Of a stretch of DNA of 64,000 nt, positions 36,063-45,836 are shown piece by piece. Source of the DNA: Capra hircus (Eukaryota > Chordata > Mammalia > Artiodactyla > Bovidae). The position numbers and the translations under genes are program-made. Below the pieces are notes generated by a model. It was not told where the DNA came from. It saw only the letters and a program-made list of their open reading frames with translations, and ran no database searches. The stretch covers positions 39,167,210-39,231,209 of the forward strand of contig NC_030821.1 in NCBI RefSeq assembly GCF_001704415.2. The letters are read 5' to 3'. Each line of letters starts with the position of its first letter. Position 1 is the stretch's first letter.

Positions 36063-36673
36063 ACAAACTGTATGTATTCAGACATATACATATGAATGTA
36101 TGTTTGTCTGTATGGAGGAGCCTGATTTTGGATGAGAGTGGTAAGACAGAAAAAGGAGCTGGTGGAAGGGGGTGGGTGGGTGCAGATAAATATGCAGAGA
36201 AAAATAAATTGCCCATTAAAAACCAACACTTCTGGAAATACTAGTTAAATATGCAAATTTTATGACCTCTTTTACAGTTGAAATCAAGAAGGATGTGCTC
36301 TGTGTTCGAGTGTGTGTAATTAAAAAAAAAACAGTAATGCTCCTGGATTGCCGTGGAGTGATATAAATCTTGCACTTGGGATTAGAGGTCTAATTGCCAA
36401 TCCTGGATAAGATCAGCATGCCCCATTCCTAGCAATGCCATTTTATTTTAAAGGCCTTTATTTTAAAAGGGCCTAGGATGAGAGATGAAGGTTGATTCAC
36501 AATTATCCTGAATAAAAGATATCATAATTCTGAGAGAACAATTTCCAGAGGATCTCCAGTACTGCTCATCCTGATTGATGGAAATGGCCATCGTATATTC
36601 AGATTGATGAGAAAAAAAAATACCAGGGTGCCAGATCTGGAGGTAATGAACTTCCTCTACTAGTTTTCCATGT

Positions 36674-36877
36674 TTTTTTTTTTTTTTTTTGCTCAGTTGC
36701 TCAGTCGTGTCTGACTCTTTGCGACCCCATGGACTATACATTTCATGGAATTCTCAAGGCCAGAATACTGGAGTGGGTAGCCTTTCCCTTCTCCAGGGGC
36801 TCTTCCCAACCCGGGGGTTGAACCCAGGTCTCCACATTGCAGCAGATTCTTTACCAACTGAGCCACAAGGAAAGCCC
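36674..36877 (-). mobile_element. Bov-tA SINE with poly(A) tail and perfect target-site duplication
   Basis: The plus strand starts with a run of about 18 T (the poly(A) tail), then the BovA body, then GAGCCACAAGGAAAGCCC. AGTTTTCCATGT at 36662-36673 recurs exactly at 36878-36889. Sense to STMN2. Confidence 0.96.
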
Positions 36878-37007
36878 AGTTTTCCATGTAGATTTTCTTA
36901 CAAGGGCTTTCCACTGTTCATAAATATTCTGTCCTCTTTTGACAAATATATTTTTCCAAACCTATGGAAACATGTCCAAATATATTTCAACAATGAGTTA
37001 CATATTT

Positions 37008-37135
37008 AATATTATATATTAATTAAACATTAGAATAAATATTAAATATATTATTTTATATTATTGTTTTATAATAATATTATTTTAAAAATGTTCATTA
37101 TATTATTGATATGTATTATTGCTTATATAAAATAG
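37008..37135. repeat. AT-rich low-complexity tract
   Basis: About 130 bp made almost only of A and T (ATATTATTTTATATTATTG type), 0.3 kb from exon 4. Confidence 0.9.
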
Positions 37136-37444
37136 TTAACATTTCCAATTTAATATTTTTCCAGTAGGTGAGCTTCTAAGATTTGTACTGAAGCCTCACA
37201 TACATTTGAAAAGCAGGAACCAGCCTCCCTCAGTCTATTCAGTACTGGAAACCCTGAGAGAATTCCGGTTGTAAGTCACACTTATATGCCTCAATCACCT
37301 TGCAGAGCGACAGGCACTGCCCATGGGGTTAGGTGCCTTCCGCATCTGCAGCGGAGTTTAAGTCTCTGAGGCCGGGTATTTGAGAATTCACTCGCTGTGT
37401 GTTGCAAATGAATGTGCACCTGCTCGGTTCTCTGTTACGATTAC

Positions 37445-37636
37445 CTTTTCCTGCAGACGTTCAATAATAGCAGCTAGATTCGCCTCACGGTTTTCCTTGA
37501 TTTGTTCCATCTTCAGGATCAGCTTCTCCTCCGCCATCTTGCTGAAGTTGTTGTTCTCCTCCAGAGCCTTCTGGAGGACCTCTCGCTCGTGTTCCCGCTT
37601 CTCCGCCAGCTGTTTCAGCACCTGAGCCTCCTGAGA
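37445..37636 (-). CDS. STMN2: STMN2 coding exon 4 (tubulin-binding coiled helix)
   Basis: Codes for residues 97-160, 192 nt, phase 0 at both ends. Seen: the acceptor is CTTCCCCAG and the donor GTAATC. The peptide starts Ser-Gln-Glu-Ala-Gln, so the PKA-type Ser97 follows the Arg-Arg-Lys that ends exon 3. The rest is highly charged (Glu, Lys, Arg, Gln) with regularly spaced Leu, Ile and Met, as expected for one long helix. Known: this helix holds two tubulin dimers through two imperfect 36-residue repeats. If intron 4 were retained, the frame would run 18 codons past the donor and stop, giving a C-terminus unlike the normal one. That is only a conceptual reading with no evidence of use. Skipping exon 4 would keep frame but delete most of the tubulin-binding helix. 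Confidence 0.98.
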
Positions 37637-38384
37637 CTGGGGAAGAGAGACACAGCCATCTCAGAATCACCCAGACACAAACCTGGCTGAACAATGGTCC
37701 ACTGATTCAAAAGAGCATTCTTTTCAAATGAATAGTGCTTCTAGCCTTGAGCGTCATTGTCAATTCCCTTCTCATCTTCACAACTTTGAGTTTTCTATAG
37801 AATCAGTGAGTTGGGAATAGTGGTGAGCTGAATTTTCAGCTGTGAGTCTTTTGGACAGACTTTTAAAGAAGCATTTAACCCTGCTGGAAGAGTTCTTGTT
37901 CTTGTTTTAATGAGTTGCTGCTAAGCGTTTATGCAACAGGGAATGCTGTAATCAATCAGTGGATGACAACATCCATGGAAGCCTGTGGAAACTAGCTGAG
38001 GACTGGGGCAAGTTCCCATCTTTTCCCTGCCTCATTGTTTCGATCAGCTGTAGGCTCCGCCCTGCTGATCTTTCAACTTTCCCTGGTAAAATTGTCAAAT
38101 TCACTTTCTTGTTTTATTCCATGCCTATCTCCACCCTTTCTTCCCTTGCACCAAACTGTCTTTGGAGACTTGTGAATACTGCAAACTTTATGGCCATGTG
38201 GCCACAGACAACAGAAAGTCCTTTTATGGACCCGTCTTGAACATGCCAAAGCCACATGGGTCATCTTTGAAACCCTGAGATTGCTCAGGGATTACAGAAG
38301 AATCATCAGAGCCCTGTGTACCCCATTCCCGCACAGCCCCCACATTCTGTGCACTGTAATTCTCCCGCAGCATCAGGAAGCTGA

Positions 38385-38535
38385 ATGGTTCTGTATGTTA
38401 AGAATCACAGGGGTGCTTGGTAAATACGCAGAGGCCTAGTATCCACCTCGAGATTCTAACTCTATGGTTCCTTGGTGAGACCCAGGAATCTGTATTTTTG
38501 ATAAGCATCCCCTGTGATTATAATGCAGGCAGTTC
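38385..38535 (+). mobile_element. MER5A-type hAT DNA transposon remnant
   Basis: GTTAAGAATCACAGGGGTGC, GAGACCCAGGAATCTGTATT and TAAGCATCCCCTGTGATTA follow the MER5A consensus order. Confidence 0.8.
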
Positions 38536-39419
38536 AGACTACTTTCTGAAAAACAAACTGGCATGGGCTTTGGTGTCAGGCCTGTGTTTCAGTCCTGTGT
38601 TGGTTACCGTGGATACCTTAACATCTTTCCACATTCATCTTTTCCTCCACAATCAAGCAGCTGAGAGAAGCCTTACCCAAGACTGAACTATTCAGGTTTA
38701 AGACTAAATTATTACACATCCATCATTCTGGGATAATTCCTTGGGATCAATTGGTCCCCTGAAGTGAACTTTCATAGGAGTAATTGTAAATGTGAATATC
38801 TAAACAACAGTAGATCAAAAAATATTCCATGGGCTAAGTATTGATTGCCATTAAAAACATTAATAGACATTTCAGTTAATGGGAGTGGTTGTGGGACTTT
38901 ACTGGAGAGCTCTTGATGTATTAAAGATATGAAGTCTGAGAGGGGAAGAAACTTCTCTTCAGATAAAATTCTACAGGAATAGTAAAATCATATAACCTTA
39001 AGAGTCTTTGCGGATGTGTTTATTTTGACATTTACCAGGAATATGTCTAGTGACTCACTGGACATTAAACAGACAGTTTTGGGGACTAGCCGCACTTTTT
39101 GTTTTAACCCCATAGTAGTTTCACTGACATCTTCAGTAGACCCAATTTCATTCTTGCTTTGTTAAAGCTTGTAAAAATCTAATATGAAGAATGATAAAAA
39201 TATTAATAGAAATTCAAGATCTAATGGGACTCTTCTGGAAGAAACAAAAAATATTTTCTAGTTTATTCATCCTCCTGACTCTAGGTGGGACTATTGGTAA
39301 AACATCCTGCATTGATTTTGCTTATGTCTTGCTACCAGGATTACAGAATTGACACAGGGCAAGGGAAACTGGGTAAACGTGTGTGTTTCAAGTTTCTCTC
39401 TGAGAAAAGTCTTCATGGG

Positions 39420-39486
39420 ATTATTATTTTATTATATTTTATATTGTTATATTATTATATTTTATATTATTTATTATTATTATTTT
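39420..39486. repeat. (TTATATTATTT)n AT repeat
   Basis: Imperfect TTATTATATTTTATATTG units adjoining a MIR. Confidence 0.88.
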
Positions 39487-39489
39487 TGC

Positions 39490-39622
39490 ATATTGGTAAA
39501 GATAGTACCTATTTCATAGGACTCTTTGCCAGCATCAAATGAAATGTTTGCAAAGTATTCAGCACAGTGTCTCATATTGAGTAAGTGAGTGCTGAGCAAA
39601 TGGCAGCCATTATTATTGAAAG
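39490..39622 (+). mobile_element. MIR SINE, 3' half
   Basis: GATAGTACCTATTTCATAGG, then AGCACAGTGTCTCATATTGAG and GGCAGCCATTATTATT, MIRb-like. Confidence 0.8.
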
Positions 39623-40004
39623 TAAAACTCAAAACACACTTGTAACTGGAGCTGATGGCAACTGAACTTCCTGCTACAACTAAACTCAAATGTAGACTCT
39701 TGGCTATCTCACATGTTCAGGATATTTGCTCAAATTCCTTTAGTTATCACCAGTTAGTGGAGGCAGGTGTCCTCCTGGTGCCAGTCAGCCCTTCCCCAAC
39801 TCCTTGTCTGCAGTGCACTGAATGGGGCTGTGTTGATAGGAACTGTCAGTTAAGGAAGCACCACAAAAAAGTAAGAGGAAACGACTTGGATTTTTCATTT
39901 CAGAACATTCATTCAATCTATATAACCTCCAGTCCAGAAAACCTTGTAGTCTGGCTTATCACAAAACTCGGATGCAATGTATCCGAGAATGAGAGATAAG
40001 TTTG

Positions 40005-40120
40005 CTGCTAAGTTGCTTCAGTCGTGTCCGACTGTGCTATCCCATAGATGGCAGCCTACCAGGCTCCTCCGTCCATGGGATTTTCCAGGCAAGAGTACTG
40101 GAGTGGGGTGCCATTGCCTT
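40005..40120 (-). mobile_element. Bov-A2 unit (hybrid of the two arms)
   Basis: Begins GCTGCTAAGTTGCTTCAG (first-arm start) and ends GAGTACTGGAGTGGGGTGCC (second-arm end), with a single unit between. It probably arose by recombination between the two arms of a dimer. Confidence 0.85.
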
Positions 40121-40639
40121 GATTTAGGGCCTTACATTTCTCTTGTATTGGGCAGAAAACCATGTGGCAGCTTCAGGAAATCAAAGAAAACCCAATCAAT
40201 CAAAATAAAGCAAAACAAAGCTTAACTCTTCAAAATCCACTACAGCAGTGCTTTTAGATTGTATTCCTCTGACAACAAAGTCCATCAGCCAAGGCTGCTG
40301 AAGGCAGTAGATACGTGAACCTTCTGCTCAGTGAGTTAGTAAGTCCCTTTCCCCTCCACCTCCTCCCATAGATCAGAGCTTCCAGCGCTGCCCAGAGAGG
40401 ATCTACCTGGACTTTTTGCATCCATTTCTCATGGAGAGAGTTACCACGGACAGTTATCAAGAGGCAACTGTGTAATTTCTGGTTTTAATAGTTTTCAAGA
40501 GGCAATTGCATCATTTTTAAATTTCAGATGCTTAAAATTTGGAACTTTGTGAAATTGCATTGTAGGTTGAGGTTTACAATTGTACTTTTAATTTTCTTTT
40601 ATGAAAGAGTAGAAAGCAGCCAGGAGACAGCAGGGGAAT

Positions 40640-41060
40640 AGGATGGAGAAGAGAAGGCTTTGGCATTAAAAGGGTAATAGAGCAACACATTCCATTTCAA
40701 CTCGGTTGCCGGAATGGGACACATTTGGTCTGTGTGAAGACACTTTCCCACAGGGCCCATGAACAGTAATGGAGGGAGGCTTATTGCCCTGAGTGGAGTG
40801 CGGCATTTGGCTTAGTCTGAAATGCCTCAATTAACAGCATTAGTACTTTTGCAGTCTTGGGGCTAAATGAGATTACCCAGCCTAGGTGTCAAGTGCATTT
40901 CTCTAGTTCAATTAATGGGGTGAAACAGAAGCAGAAGGTAGAATAGAGCGTTCTCATGTGAGGCTGCTGCTAAATGAAGTAGGCCTGCCAAGCTGGGCCA
41001 GGCGGCCCTTCAGGCCCGCTCTCTTGTTATAGCCATCATTGCCTCCACTGAGGTGTTCGT
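40640..41060. other. Repeat-free intronic block, candidate conserved element
   Basis: About 420 bp without any recognised repeat in an otherwise repeat-crowded intron. It has a more balanced base composition and several TAAT/ATTA cores (CTCAATTAACAGC, TTCAATTAATGGGG). Constraint is inferred only, as no alignment was possible. Confidence 0.35.
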
Positions 41061-41530
41061 AGGACCTCTTAATTATATATGTTTCAAATATAGGATGAGA
41101 TGATTATGGAGAGAATTCCTCACTGAGCAAACGTCTTCCTCCCCATTTTGATCCTTCCTCATAAACACTCAACTCTTAAATTCTTTCATGGAGCTAACAG
41201 ACCTGAGGGCCTCAAGCTCAGTTTCTAAGATTTCTGGAACTGTATTGCTGCAGAAAGTCATAATTCTTCCTTACAAAGTCCGGCATTCGGAATAACTTCT
41301 CTAACTTTACTCCTGGGGATAAATTGCTTCTCTCATGAATATAGCTTAATCTCTCAGTCACAGCCTTGCTAGTTCTGATTCTAATATTTGTATCAAGGAG
41401 CAAATAAGCATTTGGTTCAGAGAACTGCCTTAAAACATGACATGAATGAGTGTGAGGATCAAGTACCCAAAAGTGGAAGCACTTTCCTTAATTTCAGTAG
41501 AAGTGTAGATTTTGCTACACGGTTGAGTGT

Positions 41531-41766
41531 GTGTGTGTGCGTGTTCAGTTGCTTCAGTCATGTCCGACTCTTTGCAACCCTGTGGACTAAAGCCTACCAG
41601 GCTCCTCTGTCCATGGGGATTCACTAGGCAAGAATACTGGAATGGGTTGCCATTCCCTCCTCCATGAGGAGTGGCAACCCATCTTCCCAACCCAGGGGCT
41701 GAACCCACGTCTCATGTCTCTTGCATTGGCAGGTGGGCTCTTTACCACTGGTGCCCCTGGGAAGCC
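41531..41766 (-). mobile_element. Bov-tA SINE with an internal inverted segment
   Basis: Reverse copy. Where the consensus continues CTTCTCCAGGGGATCTTCC, this copy inserts TGAGGAGTGGCAACCCA, an inverted copy of its own neighbouring text. GGGTTGCCA at 41644-41652 therefore pairs with TGGCAACCC at 41672-41680. Confidence 0.92.
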
Positions 41767-42965
41767 CTGGTTGAGTGGGTATTCTTGTCTTATTTCTCAC
41801 TTGAGCACATTGGCAGAAAGGAATCTTGATTGCCTGATGGGGAAGCTGGAGAAGCGCGATTTGTTGAAAGTTGTTAAAAATAAATTGCTTGAGGGAAAAA
41901 GATCTGACCCTGGAGAAACATTTCTGAATAGCACGTACCTAATGTTGAAGGTCACAAAAATTTGGAAGTAGAAAATGAGGGCATGATAATGATCAGCTGG
42001 TATAATGCAAATGTCAAGGCAAAGTATTTATAGAACTAAGACATCCAGCATGATGTTCTGGGAGATGAAGGGACGGATGGTCTCCATATCGCTATTGTAA
42101 TAGTGGAGGCTTGTTAATGATGAACGGCCTATTCAAGGCATAAACTTCCTCACACTGAACTCGGTACCACTGGAATAATTACAAGAGAGGTATGTGAAGG
42201 GAAAAATAATGAGATAGTGAGCAGAGTTATTGTGCATTTAGGAACACTTTAACTATATAATTTTCCAAAGAGGTTCATTACCATTTCTTATATTACTGAG
42301 TATAAGCATTTAATTACTATATAAATGAAATGGAAGATAAATTTGAGTTAAGTGGTGTAATAAAACTCATTTTACTTTGTGTACACAGAGGAGATTTAAG
42401 ACTATAGTTTAGAGAGTGCTAGTGTCTCTCTACATGCTCTGAAGTAAACATATTTCTAACTTGTTATGTTCCTGTCCCCTTGCATCATTTGGCTATATTA
42501 CTATTCCTTGCCTTCTAGAACCATTTATCAGATATTAGATCTCCTAGTTCTTAAGTGCTTTTGTGTAGTAGGTTAGAGGATGTGTATCTAATTATTTGCT
42601 TTCCTATTAACAATGAAAAAACAGTCTTAACCTAGCTAAAGTCACAGATAAAGCCTCATTAAATATGATGATTGAATATAATTATGTAAAACAAGAGGGT
42701 TTACTATTCAATTTGCATAGAAGAATCAGATGTTTATGACAAAATTTAAAATGATTAAAATACAAAGACCTTTAGAATGAGCCCTTTGCCAGACTCTGTA
42801 ATGCACTCACTGTGGTTAACTCCCAGGAAAAGAATCGCAGAAGGTGGGGAGGGGGGCACTCTACATGGAGGGGATAATATGCATGAAGAGTCTGTAGGGC
42901 ACGTGTTATGTTCTCTAAGGAGCAGAATGCTTCCTGAACGTTGAATTGTGAATAAGCTAACACTA

Positions 42966-42989
42966 TGACTCACAATCCATTGTGAGTCA
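42966..42989. promoter_or_regulatory. Palindromic pair of AP-1 (TRE) sites
   Basis: TGACTCA at 42966-42972 and TGAGTCA at 42983-42989 form the ends of an 11-bp perfect inverted repeat with a 2-nt centre. The same 17-bp stretch (CACAATCCATTG core) is tandemly repeated to about 42999. Both heptamers are exact AP-1 consensus. Function is inferred. Confidence 0.45.
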
Positions 42990-43554
42990 CAATCCATTGT
43001 TATTCAAAGCACCCCTCTTTTTCTGACTTCAACTTGAATTGCTGTCTGCAATATGAGATACCCACAGACAGAAGAGGCAAGATTTGGTGACAAATGACCA
43101 CTTTGAGGCCATATTATTAAGAATAAGCAACACGACTTTCTTTCAGAGGTTCAGTGAGTTTGGAGTTGATAGTGCCGACATGGTCAGTGTGCCAGTTATA
43201 GTTTACTGGAGTGGTTGACTAGCATTCTTTGTAAGTTAATCTATGTTGTCATGGGATTTATCAATGCCATCCAATTCCTTAAATTTCCATCATTTTTTCA
43301 TAATATCCATCTTTTTCAAGCTACTTTTAGTTAGGCTGAACTATTTATATATGTTACCTATCAAACTGTTCTTATAGTTTGATAACTGGTATTTTATAAT
43401 GTTTAAAAATAGTCACGAAATGTATGTAACATTTCAATATCTGTGTTAATGAGAAAATTTATAAAATCATGAGTTTACTAGATTGTCATCTTTGTGAGGC
43501 TGGGAATGAGATATGTTTTTACATGAAAGTAGCTCACACTTTCACAGTGCTTGT

Positions 43555-43738
43555 GATATGCCTTTATGTGGAGTAACTCTTCTAAATCACACAGTAACTC
43601 CAGGAGGCAGGTCCTATTGTTAGTCTCATTTTACAGATGGACAAAATAAAGCAGAGATTAGTGACTTGCCCAAGGTCACACAACCATTAGGTGGTGAAAC
43701 CAGGCTTTGATCAAAGGCATTCTCTTAACCATGCGTTC
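43555..43738 (-). mobile_element. MIR SINE
   Basis: Reverse MIR: CAGTAACTCCAGGAGGCAGG, CTCATTTTACAGATGG, TGCCCAAGGTCACACAACC. Confidence 0.88.
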
Positions 43739-44480
43739 TTAACCATGATGTTTTAAAAGATATTCTTAAACACTATGCTTGGCTTACAATAATCATATAA
43801 TTTACTGTCTAATCTGAGATCCTGATACTCAACTGAGACAATACTGATATCTACACAGCAGGAATAAGCTGGAGTTGCCCTGGGCCAACTGGGACATAGG
43901 GTTGACTTAGCTCTGTTGCCTCTCACTAAATAAATGTTTGCTGTGTAAATAAATAAATGGATGGACGGATAGATGACTGAAATGTTCATGTCATTTCATC
44001 CATGTGGGTAAGCTGCTGGATGGAATATTTAACTTCAAATAATGAGCTTTATGTTGACTTCATGAGGTAATGTGGTTGGATGGGGATGAATACTGATTCT
44101 CAGAGATAATCAAAGAAGGAAGAAAAAATCAGGAAAAGGACTTCTTTCTTTTATAATGATCTTCTATCAGCTCACCAATGGAGCATTAATTCTGGTTCAG
44201 AGGGACCTGATGGGAGGAGCGTTTAATGTAGTGACCAGATGGGCAGTGCTGCCATATCAACAGATGGAGTGAGGAGCTGGGGAAACCGCCAAAGCATTGA
44301 ACACAAAGTGAATTTGAGCCCACAGGGAGATGCCCCAGAGGCAGCCCTCCAGCTCTAAATCCAGCAGTCTCCAGCAGCACAGCCTAGGTCATCGCTTCCC
44401 AGATGTGATCCCTTGACTCAGGTGCCAGGAGCAAATCTTTCAAGAGTACCAATGGAGGGGGAGTAGCAATGAGTACCAAT

Positions 44481-44650
44481 GTTAATAGGTCAGTCATGTC
44501 CAACTCTTTGTGACCCCATGGACTATAACTTGCCAGGGTCCTTTGTCCATGGGATTCTCCAGGCAAGCTTATTGGAGTGGGTAGGGGACCTTGGTGGCTC
44601 AGGCAGTAAAGAATCTGCCTGCAGTGCAGGAGACCCACCAAGGAAGCCTA
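44481..44650 (-). mobile_element. Bov-tA SINE with inverted tRNA head
   Basis: The BovA body (44481-44583) is in reverse orientation. The tRNA-derived part that follows (GACCTTGGTGGCTCAGG to GCAGTGCAGGAGACCC) is in forward orientation, and CCAAGGAAGCC then resumes in reverse. The middle is therefore inverted relative to a normal copy, or a second truncated SINE inserted there. Confidence 0.85.
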
Positions 44651-44807
44651 ATGGAGGGGGAGAGGTCTCATAGCCTTTTTGTTTTAAAGGCCATATCAAA
44701 AATCATATTTCACCTTTGTGTCTATATTTACTTTGAGGTAGAATTATGTCAGTGTAGTGAGTTAATGCTTATTTTATGATATTCAGTAGTATTAATTGGT
44801 AGTTATA

Positions 44808-44992
44808 GATTGAAGGCAGGAGGAGAAGGGGACAACAAAGAATGAGATGGTTGGATGGCATCACTGACTCAATGGACATGAGTTTGAGCAAGCTCCGGGA
44901 ACTGATGATAGACAGGGAAGCCTGGCGTGCTGCAGTTCATGGGGTCGCAAAGAGTCAGACATGACCGAGTGACTGAACTGAACTGATAGATT
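44808..44992 (+). mobile_element. BovB 3' end, strongly 5'-truncated
   Basis: Begins within GGCAGGAGGAGAAGGGGAC and ends ACTGAACTGAACTGATAGATTG. TTATAGATTG before (44800-44809) and TGATAGATTG after (44986-44995) suggest a target duplication. Confidence 0.93.
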
Positions 44993-45059
44993 GCTTTGAT
45001 CATAACCATGACAGAAGGAATTGTTTAATACCTATTTAAATGTCCTGTTCGGCAGGCGG

Positions 45060-45836
45060 AATCTTTACAAACTTTTAGCTTGTAGGAAAGGAAATGAACT
45101 AGGGCGAAACAAATGTTGCTGGTCACTAGCTAGGTTGGACATCTGTGTACTTTTGAAAGCTGTCAGTGACTCCTCATTTCTCACATAAAGTGGAGTTTGA
45201 GCACCTAACTTGGCATTCAAGGCCCTCCACAATCTCACCTCACTGCTCTCCAACTCCTTACCCAAGTCCACTAGCTCAAACTGCTAGGTCTATCCATGGC
45301 CCTGAAAACAGACTTCCTGCAATCTCACCTCTGGGAGCCCTTTTTCACATCGAGAATACTTTCATGTCTTCTCTATTTATCTAAAAGCATTTTTCTAGTC
45401 ACTCAGGTTTTTAAAGTAGGCATTTCTCTGTAAAAATGCTGTGATTCACAAGGAATGAACTGGTTTTTATCTTTCTAATGACCTCCTTTTTCATTTGAAG
45501 TCAGTCTTCAAAAATGCTGCCTTCTGACCTCAATTCCTACCATCTCCCCCTGCTCCTTCTGCTCTGCCATTCTGTCCTCTGTGTTATTTCCAGAACAGTC
45601 CTAGCAGATTGCTACCTCAGGACCTTTGCACTTACTATTCTCTTTACTTGAAATTCTGCCCCAGAAAAGAGTCATGTGGCTTACTCCCTACCTTCCTGCC
45701 TTTTTTCAAATGTTCTCCCTCACTCCCTTCATGCTTCCTTTCAAATGTCCTTACATTCAAGAGGCCTTTTCTGACCACATCATATGAAGAGCACTTTTCA
45801 CCACAGAACGATCATTTCCCTCTGTCCTCCTTTACT
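45060..45836 (+). mobile_element. L2 LINE 3' part
   Basis: CATTCAAGGCCCTCCACAATC, CTCAGGACCTTTGCACTTAC and TTCAAATGTCC are in the order typical of L2 3' regions. It is interrupted on the right by the BovB. Confidence 0.75.

Larger units (their letters stand above)
29053..37444 (-). other. STMN2: STMN2 intron 4
   Basis: About 8.4 kb between exon 4 donor GTAATC and exon 5 acceptor TTTTTCAG. It contains a tandem duplication near exon 5, an L2 3' end, a MIR, an internal BovB endonuclease fragment, five Bov-tA or Bov-A2 SINEs, a MER5A and AT-rich low-complexity DNA near 37000-37140. The stretches 31130-31990, 32350-33250, 33470-34185 and 36060-36660 hold nothing I recognise. Confidence 0.95.

Noticed and set aside
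37391..37444. Exon 4 extension giving an 18-residue alternative C-terminus
   Set aside because: It requires intron retention; a normal GT donor is present at 37444 and there is no sign of a polyadenylation signal directly after.
37380..37690. Plus-strand and alternative-frame open reading frames over exon 4
   Set aside because: Shadows of STMN2 exon 4, which has correct splice sites and family-matching protein only on the minus strand in one frame.
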